This document shows, in pieces, positions 8,291 through 17,704 of a stretch of 64,000 nt of DNA (positions are counted from its first letter, which is position 1; every line of letters starts with the position of its first letter). This DNA is from Geothrix limicola (lineage in GTDB: Bacteria; Acidobacteriota; Holophagae; Holophagales; Holophagaceae), in contig NZ_BSDE01000008.1 of NCBI RefSeq assembly GCF_030268085.1, positions 1-64,000 on the forward strand. Direction: 5' to 3'. The translations under genes and the position numbers were made by a program. The notes below the pieces were generated by a model. The model was not told the DNA's origin, did no database searches, and worked only from the letters and a program-made list of their open reading frames with translations.

Positions 8291-11200
8291 ATGACTCCAG
8301 CCCGCGTCCTATTCACATTGGTGGCCCTCAGCGGTCTCCTCCAGGCCGAGACGCTGTCCTCGGACAAGCTCTCCGTGGCCCTGGATCCGGCCTTCCCCGG
8401 CATCCAGAGCTACACGTCGGGACGGGGGAAGATGATCCTGTCGGCCCCGGGAAGCCGCCTGGCCCTCGTCAACGGGAAGGCCTGCGAGCCCCTCGTGACG
8501 TTCCGCCAGGAAGGCCCCGGCAAAGCGAAGTACAGCCTCCGTTTCGAAACGGCCCAAATCAGCTGCACCCTGCGCGTCCAGGTCGAAGGGAACACGGTCC
8601 TCTTCCGCGTCACCGACATCGTGGAAGCGGGCGAGGAGCCGCTCTACACCCTGGCCCTCCCGGGGCTCGTCACCATGGCCGCGAGGGGCGGCGACGAGGC
8701 CGCCGTGGCCCGCCTGCCCTTCCACTCCTACAAGACCGGCAAGAAGGAGGATGACGACGAGATCGGCCCCGTGTCCTCATTCAAGCCCGAGGTCCGGGGC
8801 GCCTCCTACGCCTTCGTCTGCAGCGGCGGCCTGGCCGTGGGCGCCTACGCCAACACGCTCATCGAGAAGGACCGCCTCCAGCTGAAGGTGGAGGGCCAGG
8901 GGGCCGAGGCGACGCTCAGCATCGCCCCCGGCACCTGGACCTGGCGCGCCGTGCGCAAGGAAACCACCTGGGAACCCGAGCTGCGCGTCGTCGTGGTGGA
9001 GGATGTCAACGGCGACGGCCGCGTGACATGGCAGGACGCCGCCGTGGCCAGCCGCGCCATCCTGCCCACGCCCTACGGCGCCCAGACCATCCCCACCCAT
9101 CCCCTGGCCCACATCCTCATGAACTTCGCCAGCCAGGCCACCACGCCCTTCCTGCGCGGCCTCGACCAGCTCAAGAAGGTCTGGCTCTATACGGACGGCC
9201 TGGGCCAGCGGGTGCAGTACAAGGGCTTCGCCGGCGAGGGCCACGACAGCTCGCATCCCGACTACGGTGGCAACGTGGGCCGCCGCCAGGGCGGGCGCGA
9301 GGAGCTGAACCTCGCCATGCGCCGCGGCCACGACTTCGGCGTGCTGTCGGGCGTCCACATCAACGCCCAGGAGTACCACAAGGAGGCCAAGCACTTCCGC
9401 CCCGACCTGGTGGACGAAAAGGCCATTGGCTGGTCCTGGCTGGACGAATCCTACCTCACGAACTACCACAAGGACACGGCCTCGGGCGCCGTGGAATCGC
9501 GCCTGCGCGAGATGCGCGAGGACCTGCCCTTCCTCGATTTCGCCTACCTCGATGTGTACTACGGCATGGGCTGGCCCGGCTGGAAGATGCACACGACGAC
9601 CAACGGCCTCGGCATCATGCAGCACACGGAATTCCCCGGCACCATGGAGCGCGCCGTCATCTGGAACCACGTGGCCAACGACTGGACCCAGGCCATCTGG
9701 GGCGCGGGCGACCAGAGCGTCATCGCGCGCTTCGTCTTCAACCACCAGAAGGACACCTTCGGCCACACGCCCCTGCTGCGCGGCGCCAACAGCGACGGCT
9801 TCCTGGGCTGGCACGCCGAGCACGACATGAACGTCACCATCCGTTCGGCCTTCACCGTCAACCTGCCCACGAAGTACCTGCAGCACTTCCCGCTGATGAG
9901 CCAGACGGAGGCCGAGGCCCGCTTCGCCACCGGCGTGCGTTCCGAAGTGAAGGACGGCGTGGCGCGCCTCTACAGCGCCGAAGGCCACCTCCTCAACAGC
10001 TGCACCTACCCCAAGCCCGCTTCGCGCCCCGAGCACAACCTCTGCTTCATCCCCTGGGATCCGGTCCGGGAAACGAAGATCTACCACTGGAGCGACCAGG
10101 GCGGCGAGTCCACATGGGATCTGCCCGTCTCCTGGAAGGGCCTGAAGGAAGCGCGCCTCTACCGCCTCACGGACCTGGGCCGCACCTTCGAGCGCACCGT
10201 ACCCATCCAGGAGGGCCGCATCACCCTCGGGGGCATCGCCGCTGCCACGCCCTACGTCCTCTACCGCGAGGATCCCGGCTCCCTGCCGGACATGCAGTGG
10301 GGAGAGGGCAGCCTCGTGAAGGATCCCGGCTTCGACAGCCACGGCTTCACCAGTTGGACGAAGACTTCCGGCGGCGAGGCCGTGCGCATCGAGAACGACG
10401 CCTTCGCCCAGACCCACCTCGTGATGGCCGCCCCGGGCGAAGTCCGGCAGGTGGTCAAGGGACTGAAGCCGGGTCAGACCTACGCCGCCTCCGTGTGGGT
10501 GGAGATCGAAAGCCGCCGCCAGGCCACGCTCTCCGTGCGGCCCAGCCAGCCCACGCTCCGGGAGCCCGCCCTGGACCGCCGCGCCTGGACCCTCATCAGC
10601 CAGGGCCGGGGCCAGAACGGCAACGATCCCGAGAAGCTCTTCGACGGCGATCCGAACACCTTCTGGAAATCCCAAGTCAACAAGAAGGAGCCCGCCAAGA
10701 GCGCCAAGTTCCCGCACACCCTCGACGTGTCCCTGGGCGACGCGCATGAGCTGGAGGGCTTCATCCAGACCGCGCGGCCAGGCCTCCCAGAAGGAACCAT
10801 CGACGCCTTCGAAGCCTTCACGAGCCTGGATGGCAAAGCCTGGACCAAGGCCGCGGTTGGCCGCTTCAGCTACGATGCCTCCGGTCGCGCCACTGTTCCC
10901 TTCGCCCGGAAGGCCAAGGCCCGCTTCTTCCGTCTGGTGGCCAAGTCGGCCCTGAAGGGCGGCGACCTCGCCACCTGCGCCGAGCTGGACTTCCTCGGCC
11001 ACCGCCTGCCCGCCCCCCAGACCGCGCTGAGCCCGGTGAGCCGCAGCATCGATCGCACCGTGCTGCCCAACTACACGGACCAGTCCCAGAAGTATCTGCG
11101 CCGCTACCACCGCATGAAGGTGATCTTCCAGGCGCCCTCCAGCGGCGAGGCGGTGCTGGCCCTCAGCGCCGGGGAAGGCCAGGATGCCGTCCGCTTCGAC

Positions 11201-11713
11201 GACGTGCGGCTGGTGGCGACGGAGCTCAGCAAGCCCCCCGCCAAGGCCAAGAGCGTGGTGCTCTTCGAGGATTTCGAACACGTGGACGAGGGCTGGGGCC
11301 CCTTCATGTATGCCTTCGAAGGCCCCATGCAGACCCACCTCTCCGAGACCCACAAGCCCTACACCGACGACACCCTGCGCGGCGACTTCAGCCTCAAGAC
11401 CTGGAACGAGGATGTGGACGGCCTCGTCTACCGCACCGTGCCCGCCACCCTCGCCCTGAAGCCCCGCACCAAGTACCGCGTGAGTTTCAGCTACCTCGCC
11501 AACAGCGCCGACCGGTTCAGCTTCCAGGCGGGCAGCGAGGCGGCCAAGGAGGCCGGCCACACGGCGAAGATCTCGAAGGGCACGTGGAAGCCCGCGACCT
11601 TCACGACCACCTTCAGCACGGGTTCCCAGGACGACTGGTTCGTGGGCATCGCCAAGACCAAGGGCCAGGGCATCCTCGTCATCGATGACCTCCTCATCGA
11701 GGAGGTGCACTGA
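8291..11713 (+). CDS. GH101 endo-alpha-N-acetylgalactosaminidase
   Basis: A 1140-residue secreted enzyme that in this family releases the intact core-1 disaccharide Gal-beta-1,3-GalNAc from Ser/Thr of O-glycoproteins. It has a Sec signal (cleavage near LLQAE), an N-terminal mutarotase-like beta-sandwich, and a catalytic barrel with the hallmark HINAQEYHKEAK and LDFAYLDVYYG segments. Asp421 in the latter fits the GH101 nucleophile, with Glu447 or Glu453 as candidate acid/base. SDGFLGWHAEHD follows. After about residue 680 come carbohydrate-binding-like sandwiches, including a discoidin/F5-8C-type module (KLFDGDPNTFWKS, EAFTSLDGKAWT). The stop overlaps the transporter start (TGATG). This is the key enzyme for calling the locus an O-glycan system. 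Confidence 0.92.
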   Translation: MTPARVLFTLVALSGLLQAETLSSDKLSVALDPAFPGIQSYTSGRGKMILSAPGSRLALVNGKACEPLVTFRQEGPGKAKYSLRFETAQISCTLRVQVEGNTVLFRVTDIVEAGEEPLYTLALPGLVTMAARGGDEAAVARLPFHSYKTGKKEDDDEIGPVSSFKPEVRGASYAFVCSGGLAVGAYANTLIEKDRLQLKVEGQGAEATLSIAPGTWTWRAVRKETTWEPELRVVVVEDVNGDGRVTWQDAAVASRAILPTPYGAQTIPTHPLAHILMNFASQATTPFLRGLDQLKKVWLYTDGLGQRVQYKGFAGEGHDSSHPDYGGNVGRRQGGREELNLAMRRGHDFGVLSGVHINAQEYHKEAKHFRPDLVDEKAIGWSWLDESYLTNYHKDTASGAVESRLREMREDLPFLDFAYLDVYYGMGWPGWKMHTTTNGLGIMQHTEFPGTMERAVIWNHVANDWTQAIWGAGDQSVIARFVFNHQKDTFGHTPLLRGANSDGFLGWHAEHDMNVTIRSAFTVNLPTKYLQHFPLMSQTEAEARFATGVRSEVKDGVARLYSAEGHLLNSCTYPKPASRPEHNLCFIPWDPVRETKIYHWSDQGGESTWDLPVSWKGLKEARLYRLTDLGRTFERTVPIQEGRITLGGIAAATPYVLYREDPGSLPDMQWGEGSLVKDPGFDSHGFTSWTKTSGGEAVRIENDAFAQTHLVMAAPGEVRQVVKGLKPGQTYAASVWVEIESRRQATLSVRPSQPTLREPALDRRAWTLISQGRGQNGNDPEKLFDGDPNTFWKSQVNKKEPAKSAKFPHTLDVSLGDAHELEGFIQTARPGLPEGTIDAFEAFTSLDGKAWTKAAVGRFSYDASGRATVPFARKAKARFFRLVAKSALKGGDLATCAELDFLGHRLPAPQTALSPVSRSIDRTVLPNYTDQSQKYLRRYHRMKVIFQAPSSGEAVLALSAGEGQDAVRFDDVRLVATELSKPPAKAKSVVLFEDFEHVDEGWGPFMYAFEGPMQTHLSETHKPYTDDTLRGDFSLKTWNEDVDGLVYRTVPATLALKPRTKYRVSFSYLANSADRFSFQAGSEAAKEAGHTAKISKGTWKPATFTTTFSTGSQDDWFVGIAKTKGQGILVIDDLLIEEVH

Positions 11714-13527
11714 TGCGGTCCCCCTCGGAACAGGCCGGCGCCCGACCGGGCTACCTGCCCTTCCTCCTCCTCATCTCGGGCCTCGGCGGTCTGCTGGCGG
11801 GCGTCGATTTCGGCATCATCGGCAGCGCCCTGGAGTTCCTCAACAAGACCATCAAGGTCAGCGAGGCCCAGCTTTCCTTCATCGTCGCCATCTACACGGG
11901 CGGCGGCGTGCTGGCCAGCTTCTTCGCGGGTTTCTTCGCCGACTGGCTGGGCCGCAAGAAGCTGATGGTCGCGGGCGGCGCCGCCTTCGTGCTCAGCATC
12001 TTCCTCATCTACACCTCGCAGGGCTTCCTGCCTCTGCTGCTGGGCCGCGTGCTCATGGGCCTCTCCGGCGGCATCATCTGCGTGGTGGTGCCCCTCTACA
12101 TGGCCGAATGCCTGCCCGCGGGCATCCGCGGACGCGGCACGGCCATCTTCCAGTTCATGCTCACCCTGGGCATGGTGGCCGCCGGCGCCATCGGCGTCTT
12201 CTTCACCAACCGCAACGCCGCGAGCCTCGCCCTGGCCCAGCAGCTGCACACGGCGGATCCCGCCGCCCTCCAGGCCGCCACCTTCAAGGCCAACAGCGAG
12301 GCCTGGCGCAACATGTTCCTCGTGGCGGCCGTGCCCGGCCTGATCTTCAGCCTGGGCGCCTTGCTCGTGAAGGAAAGCCCCCGCTGGCTCTTCCGCCGCG
12401 GCCGCGCCGACGAAGCCGAGCGCATCCTGCGCCTCTCCCGCTCCGCCGAGCAGACCGCGCTCGAAATGGCCGAGATGGGCCAGCACACGGACTCGCAGGC
12501 GGGGAAAGGTTCCGCCAAGGACAGCCTCTTCCAGCGCAAATACGTCATCCCCTTCCTCCTCGCCTGCGTCGTGCTGGCCGCCACCCAGGCCACTGGGATC
12601 AATTCCATCATCGCCTACGCCGTCATCATCCTGCGGGGCGCCGGATTGGATGCCGTGAGCGCCACGCTGGGCTTCACGATCATCACGGCCCTCAACTGCG
12701 CCATGACGCTGGTCGGCGCGGCCCTGGTGGACAGGGTCGGCCGCCGCTTCCTGCTCAAGCTCGGCACCCTCGGCATCATCGCCACCCTGTGCGGCGCGGC
12801 CTTCGTCTACCGGGGATTCGAGGCCCAGCGCAAGGACGTGGATGCGGAGATCCGGGCCCTGGTGCAGGACAACCAGCTCGAGGTGGACCTCCACCGCGTG
12901 GCCCTGCCCGGGGTCGATGACCGACCCATGGCCCTGACCGTGCTCTACACCCTGGGCGCCGAGCAGAAGGTCGTCCGCGCCTTCATGCCCACCGCCGAGG
13001 ACCTCAGGGTGGTCGCCGCCGCGGAGCCCCTGCGCGCCATTCCCGAAGCCCAGTGGAGCGCCGACCAGCGGCGGGCCCTGGCCCAGGCCGACGGCATCCT
13101 CGCCGCGCAGAAGCTCAAGGTACAGTCCGACCCCCGGAATCCCGTCCGCCTGGAGATCGCCCGCGCCAAGTGGGGGCCCACGCCCACGCCGACCACGGGC
13201 TGGCTGGTCACGGCCCTGCTCTGCCTCTTCGTGGCCTTCTTCGCCGTGGGCCCTGGCGTGTGCGTGTGGCTCGCGCTCACGGAGCTGATGCCCACGCGCA
13301 TCCGCTCCACGGGCATGGGCGTGGCCATGGTGCTCAACAACGGCGTGCAGTTCGTGAGCGCCCTCGTCTTCCTGCCCGTCGTGGGCCGCTACGGCTTCCA
13401 CGCCATGTTCTTCGCCTGGGCGGGATGCACGGTCATCTACTTCCTCACCGCGGCCTTCTTCATGCCCGAAACCAAGGGCCGCACCCTCGAAGAGATCGAA
13501 GACCACTTCGCCGGGAAGCACGCCTGA
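11713..13527 (+). CDS. MFS sugar-porter family transporter
   Basis: A 604-residue inner-membrane symporter of the sugar porter family. Signatures are DWLGRKK after helix 2, KESPRWLFRRGR before the central loop, QATGIN in helix 7, and the C-terminal PETKGRTLEEIE. Twelve hydrophobic segments can be traced. An insertion of about 125 polar residues (about 368-492) lies between helices 9 and 10, which by topology would face the periplasm; ordinary sugar porters have a short loop here. The start overlaps the GH101 stop by one base, so import of the GH101 product, galacto-N-biose, is the natural proposal. Substrate is inferred from context. Confidence 0.88.
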   Translation: MRSPSEQAGARPGYLPFLLLISGLGGLLAGVDFGIIGSALEFLNKTIKVSEAQLSFIVAIYTGGGVLASFFAGFFADWLGRKKLMVAGGAAFVLSIFLIYTSQGFLPLLLGRVLMGLSGGIICVVVPLYMAECLPAGIRGRGTAIFQFMLTLGMVAAGAIGVFFTNRNAASLALAQQLHTADPAALQAATFKANSEAWRNMFLVAAVPGLIFSLGALLVKESPRWLFRRGRADEAERILRLSRSAEQTALEMAEMGQHTDSQAGKGSAKDSLFQRKYVIPFLLACVVLAATQATGINSIIAYAVIILRGAGLDAVSATLGFTIITALNCAMTLVGAALVDRVGRRFLLKLGTLGIIATLCGAAFVYRGFEAQRKDVDAEIRALVQDNQLEVDLHRVALPGVDDRPMALTVLYTLGAEQKVVRAFMPTAEDLRVVAAAEPLRAIPEAQWSADQRRALAQADGILAAQKLKVQSDPRNPVRLEIARAKWGPTPTPTTGWLVTALLCLFVAFFAVGPGVCVWLALTELMPTRIRSTGMGVAMVLNNGVQFVSALVFLPVVGRYGFHAMFFAWAGCTVIYFLTAAFFMPETKGRTLEEIEDHFAGKHA

Positions 13528-13559
13528 ATGCGACGTCTCGGCTCATCTCAAAAAACGTC

Positions 13560-13689
13560 AACCGCGGATGGCGCGAATCGCCCTTCGGGCGTGCGAAGGT
13601 CGACCGGGAATCCTTCCGCCGAGTCCCAAGCCGCGCCCTCAGATCATTTCCGTTTCATTCGCGCCCATTCGCGTCATTCGCGGTTTCAG
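13560..13689. repeat. Intergenic inverted repeat, family A copy 1
   Basis: The left arm (13560-13578) pairs imperfectly, with two mismatches, with the right arm ending at 13685, which reads CATTCGCG-CCCATTCGCG-TCATTCGCGGTT. About 80 nt separate the arms. It lies between the MFS gene and the GH112 gene, that is inside the apparent operon. Three further copies with the same right-arm layout occur in the window (18970, 29034 and 36985). Confidence 0.8.
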
Positions 13690-13713
13690 TTCTGATTTTA
13701 GAAGGAGTCTGAG

Positions 13714-15900
13714 ATGACCACTTCGAAGCCCGCGCTCACGGGATCCATCACCCTCCCCGCCGAGGTCGGCGAAGAGGCGATGGTGGTGGAACTGGCACGA
13801 CAGTGGGGCGCGGACGCCATCCGCGATAGCGATGGCACCGAGCTCTCCGGGGAGGTGATGGACCTGGGCCTGGAGGTCTATTCCCTCACCTGCCTCGTGC
13901 GCGCGGACCAGGATTACCCGCACACGCACATGGATCAGCTCCCCCAGAAATTCCTCATGAGCGATCCCCTCACCGCCACCGGTCCCGGCCTCGTGATCGA
14001 TCCCATGGCGGGCTTCTACCGGGAGAAGTACATCCTCGATACGAAGCACGACGCCAAGGCGCTCTGGGAGGTCATCGACCGCACCACGGGCGAGGTCGTG
14101 CCCGTCGAGAAGTGGGTCTTCGACCCGGCCACGGGGCTCGTGACGCTCAGCGGCATCACGCCCTTCCACGTCTACACCGTGAACTTCCTCGTGTTCCAGA
14201 TCTGGGATACGACGTCGATGTACAACCACCTCACCAACGGCTGGACCAAGCCCCACGTCATCAGCGTGGATCCCTACCACCCCGAGTGCTGGGATCACCT
14301 GATGGCCTTCTTCGACCGCTTCCTGGAGGAGCACCCGCACACGGACGTGGTGCGTCTCACGACGCTCGCCTACCACTTCGCCGTGGATTCCGATCAGGAC
14401 TCGGTCGACAAATTCCGCGACTGGACCGGCTACCAGGACACCATCAGCGTGCTGGCGCTGGAGGACTTCGCAAAGGAATACGGCTACCGCCTGCGGGCGG
14501 AGGATTTCGTCGACCAGGGCTACTACAACGCCGCCTGCCGCGTGCCCTCCAAGGGCTACCGCGACTGGATGGCCTTCATCCATCGCTTCGTCGTGAAGTA
14601 CGGCAAGGCCCTGGTGGACAAGTGCAAGGCCCGCGGCAAGCGCACGGCCATCTTCTGGGGCGATCACTGGATCGGCGTGGAGCCCTTCCAGGAGAGCTTC
14701 CTCGAGATGGGCATCGATATCCACGTGGGCGCCGCCGAGGACGGCGTGGCCCTGCGCCGCATCTCCGACACGCCCGGCGGGCTCGTGAAGGAGCTGCGCC
14801 TCTACCCCTACTTCTTCCCCGACGTCTTCCGCGAGGGCGGCGACCCGCTGGGCGAAAGCCTCAGCAACTGGATCAAAATCCGCCGCGCCCTCATGCGCAA
14901 GCCCGTGGACCGCCTGGGCTACGGCGGCTACCTGAGCCTGGCCCTGAAGTTCCCGGACTTCGTCGAACACGTGGCTGACCTCTGCCACGAGTTCCGCACC
15001 TTCAAGGCCAACTCCGGCGGGGGCGAATCCCTCAAGGCGCCCATCAAGGTCGCCGTGCTCAACTGCTGGGGCACCTGGAAGGCCTGGATCAACAGCTTCG
15101 GCGCCCCGCAGAAGTTCCTCGTCAAGCGCCCCGACGTCATCCAGGTGGCCGGCACCAACCTGCTGGAATGCCTGGCGGGCCTGCCCGTGGAGGTGGTCTT
15201 CCTCAGCTTCGACGAGGTGGCCGAAGACGGCATCCCCGCCGACGTGGACGTGGTCATCAACGATGGCGATGCCGAAACCGCCTGGAGCGGCGGCCGGCGC
15301 TGGGCCGAACCGAAGATCGTCGAGGCCCTGCGCGCCTTCGTGCACCGCGGCGGCGGCTTCATCGGCTGCCGCGGCCCCAGTGCCTTCCAGCACCAGGGCC
15401 GCTACTTCCAACTGGCGGACGTCATGGGTGTCGACAAGGAAGTGGGGCACACCCTGCAATCGGCCACCGTCAAGGCCGAGGTGCTGCCCGCCCACTTCAT
15501 CACCGCCGACCTCCAGGGACAGCCTGATTTCGGGAATCCCGAGACCTTCGTCTACGTCTGCGATCCCGCCACCCAGCTGCTGGCGGCCAACGGCCTGCAC
15601 GTGATGGTCGCCGCCAAGACCTTCGGCGAGGGCCGTTCGGTCTACTTCGGCGCCCTGCCCTACGACCTCACGAACAGCCGCCTGCTTCACCGCGCCATCT
15701 TCTGGGCGGCCAACCGGGAGCGTGAATTCGGCCGCTGGTTCAGCGAGAATCCGAATACCGAGTGCGCCTACTACCCCGCCACAGGCCAGTTCGTGGTGGT
15801 CAACAACAGCGGCCATCCCCAGCGCACCCTCGTGCACCGCGGGGATGGCACCACCACTGAAGTCGTGCTGGCACCCTATGAAAGCATGTGGTTCGACTGA
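13714..15900 (+). CDS. GH112 1,3-beta-galactosyl-N-acetylhexosamine phosphorylase
   Basis: A 728-residue cytoplasmic enzyme that splits galacto-N-biose or lacto-N-biose with phosphate into Gal-1-phosphate and the N-acetylhexosamine. The N-terminal signature is typical (GSITLPAE, then WGADAIRDSDGTELSG), and GDHWIGVEPF carries Asp317, at the position of the proposed general acid (Asp313) of the Bifidobacterium enzyme. The length equals the family norm and there is no signal peptide, as expected for an intracellular phosphorylase. ATG is preceded by GAAGGAG. It directly complements GH101, which makes galacto-N-biose outside the cell, so the family assignment and the locus logic support each other. 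Preference for GalNAc over GlcNAc is inferred from GH101. Confidence 0.94.
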   Translation: MTTSKPALTGSITLPAEVGEEAMVVELARQWGADAIRDSDGTELSGEVMDLGLEVYSLTCLVRADQDYPHTHMDQLPQKFLMSDPLTATGPGLVIDPMAGFYREKYILDTKHDAKALWEVIDRTTGEVVPVEKWVFDPATGLVTLSGITPFHVYTVNFLVFQIWDTTSMYNHLTNGWTKPHVISVDPYHPECWDHLMAFFDRFLEEHPHTDVVRLTTLAYHFAVDSDQDSVDKFRDWTGYQDTISVLALEDFAKEYGYRLRAEDFVDQGYYNAACRVPSKGYRDWMAFIHRFVVKYGKALVDKCKARGKRTAIFWGDHWIGVEPFQESFLEMGIDIHVGAAEDGVALRRISDTPGGLVKELRLYPYFFPDVFREGGDPLGESLSNWIKIRRALMRKPVDRLGYGGYLSLALKFPDFVEHVADLCHEFRTFKANSGGGESLKAPIKVAVLNCWGTWKAWINSFGAPQKFLVKRPDVIQVAGTNLLECLAGLPVEVVFLSFDEVAEDGIPADVDVVINDGDAETAWSGGRRWAEPKIVEALRAFVHRGGGFIGCRGPSAFQHQGRYFQLADVMGVDKEVGHTLQSATVKAEVLPAHFITADLQGQPDFGNPETFVYVCDPATQLLAANGLHVMVAAKTFGEGRSVYFGALPYDLTNSRLLHRAIFWAANREREFGRWFSENPNTECAYYPATGQFVVVNNSGHPQRTLVHRGDGTTTEVVLAPYESMWFD

Positions 15901-15980
15901 GACATCCACCCAGCCCCACGCCCATCCCGTGTCCTCAATCCGGGCCCTCGGCGGCTGATGCCGCCCCTGCAGTGCCCCGC

Positions 15981-16583
15981 ATGCTGGCCCGCCCACTCGC
16001 CCTCCTGCTCCTGCTCGTCTGGCCCCTCGCCGGAGCCACGCCGGTCCTTCGAGGCCGGGAGCACGGACTGCTTCCGGACCAGGGACGGGATGTCACCGCC
16101 GCGCTGCAGCACCTGCTGGACGAGGCCCGCCGCGTGCCCGGCGATGCCAACGGCTGGTTCGAATCCGGCGGCGTGGCCGACATCCTCTTGAAGCAGAACG
16201 TCTTCGAGAACTGCCTCATCGCCGACAGCCAGTTCTCCGAAGCCGTGGTTGTGGTCTACCCGGAGGCGAAGCGCCGCGAGCCGGGCCGCTTCGTCCACCG
16301 CAACATCCGCGTGGAGGACAACACCTTCCAGGTCTTCGACGCGCCCATTCTCTATGCGGACAACACCTCGGGCCTGAGCTTCCGGAACAACCGCATCCAG
16401 CGCACCCGCGCCTTCACCCCCTGGCTGGCGGACCGGCCTGCGATCCGCCTGATCCATTGCGAAGACGTGGAGATCTGCGGTAACAGCGCCGAAGGCAATC
16501 TGCTGAGCCGCGACATCCGCTGCGAGGACATGGCGCCGGGAGCCCTGAACCTCGCGCCTGGGGACCTGTTCCGCAGACCCTGA
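15981..16583 (+). pseudogene. Internally deleted beta-helix glycosidase (GH110-like) remnant
   Basis: A 200-residue reading frame with a good Sec signal (LLLLLVWPLAGA) and a short N-terminal segment like that of pectate-lyase-fold glycosidases (GRDVTAALQHLLDEARRVPG). It then jumps at about residue 53 (near 16139) to what looks like the C-terminal rungs of a right-handed beta-helix (LLKQNVFENC, NIRVEDNTF, LSFRNNRIQ, EICGNSAEG). Full-length GH110 alpha-1,3-galactosidases are about 600 residues, so roughly two thirds of the domain, including any active site, is missing without loss of frame. The family call is tentative. It sits directly after GH112 and fits a former alpha-galactosidase of the same glycan locus. 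Confidence 0.6.
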
Positions 16584-16586
16584 ATC

Positions 16587-17384
16587 TCAGGTCCTCACCT
16601 CCAGCAGGGCCATGCTCCGCGACATCAGAGCACGGCGCAGATCCGCGTCGTCAAGCAGGGGATTGGCGGCCCGCGGCCGGCCCTCCACCCACCACTGGCC
16701 CGTGGGCAGGGGGCGCGGCTCATCCAGGGCCAGGGCCAGCACGCGGGCCACGGCGGCATCGGGAGCGGGGTCGCCCCCGCCGCCCCAGCCCGCCACCTGG
16801 AGCTTGGTGAGGATGCTGCCCGGGTGCAGGGCCTGGAGGGTGATGTCGCGTTCCCACAGGCGCGGCGCCAGTTCCAGGGCCGCGGCGAGCTGCGCCAGCT
16901 TGGCCAGGCCGTAGGCCGGATAGCCCGCGAAATCGCGGTGCCAGTCCAGGTTGTCCAGATCCACGGCGCGCACCTTGTCGTGGCTGGTGGAGGCCACCAC
17001 CACGACGCGCCCGCCCGGCCGCAGAGCGGGCAGCAGGTCCAGCATCAGGCGCAGGTGGGCCAGGTGGTTGACCTGGAAGGTGGTCTCGCAGCCATCCACC
17101 GTGAGCACCCGCTCGGTCATGAAGACCCCTGCGTTGGCGATGAGCACGTCGATGGGTTCGCGCCGCGCGGCGAGCTGCGCGCCCATGGCCCGCACCTCGG
17201 TGAGATCCGCGAAGTCGGCCCGCAGGGTTTCGCAGCCCGGCAATTCCCCGGCGAGGCGTGCCAGCTTGGCTTCGGAACGCCCATGCAGGAGGAGCCTGGC
17301 GCCGCGCAACGCCAGGGCCGAGGCCAGGGCCCGTCCGATACCATCCGTGGCGCCCGTGAGAAGAACGGTGGGAACGTGGTTCAT
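16587..17384 (-). CDS. Short-chain dehydrogenase/reductase
   Basis: A 265-residue classical SDR. The cofactor motif TGATDGIG follows the first strand, NAGV marks the central sheet, and the catalytic YxxxK is present as YGLAK with a Ser about 14 residues earlier (VVASTSHD). The pattern resembles retinol-dehydrogenase-like SDRs that use NADP(H). Substrate cannot be told. Its ATG overlaps by 4 nt the stop of a small upstream frame on the same strand. It converges with the glycosidase remnant, whose stop is 3 nt away. Confidence 0.88.
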   Translation of the reverse strand: MNHVPTVLLTGATDGIGRALASALALRGARLLLHGRSEAKLARLAGELPGCETLRADFADLTEVRAMGAQLAARREPIDVLIANAGVFMTERVLTVDGCETTFQVNHLAHLRLMLDLLPALRPGGRVVVVASTSHDKVRAVDLDNLDWHRDFAGYPAYGLAKLAQLAAALELAPRLWERDITLQALHPGSILTKLQVAGWGGGGDPAPDAAVARVLALALDEPRPLPTGQWWVEGRPRAANPLLDDADLRRALMSRSMALLEVRT

Positions 17385-17629
17385 GAATGGCCCTCAAGGG
17401 TGTCGCCGGCCTGAAACATTAGTTCCCAAAAGCCTACGCGATCCCGCACCGGACGGTTCCAATGAATGTGTTCCAGGCCCGTGCGGCTCACCCGCAGGCG
17501 GCCCTTGCGGGTCGCGGTGATCCGCACGGCCACGGTGCGTCCGCCCTGGCGGCGGGGGGAGGCTCGACGCCCCGCGGACAAGGCCGTGCACAGGACCAGG
17601 GAAAGGAACCCACGCCACGGGCCCTGCAT
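17381..17629 (-). CDS. Small basic protein coupled to SDR gene (tentative)
   Basis: An 82-residue frame from ATG at 17629, with a hydrophobic N-terminal stretch (FLSLVLCTALSAG) followed by a very Arg-rich region. It fills the gap between the SDR gene and the divergent ROK regulator, and its TGA overlaps the SDR start codon (ATGA), a common sign of translational coupling. No family is recognised and high-GC DNA produces such frames by chance, so it may not be real. Confidence 0.35.
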   Translation of the reverse strand: MQGPWRGFLSLVLCTALSAGRRASPRRQGGRTVAVRITATRKGRLRVSRTGLEHIHWNRPVRDRVGFWELMFQAGDTLEGHS

Positions 17630-17704
17630 CTTGATGATGTCATAGGGAACGCGCCTGAAGCGGAGGGCTTCGATGAAGAGACAGGAACCGGGTATGGTTA
17701 AGGC

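Noticed and set aside
8777-11710. 977-codon open frame on the minus strand opposite the GH101 gene
   Set aside because: It is antisense to an intact, clearly recognised enzyme and is rich in Ala/Gly/Val/His without domains. High-GC genes often leave long open frames on the opposite strand. The same holds for the long antisense frames opposite GH109, GH112, the MFS gene, hisS, aspS and both RND pumps.
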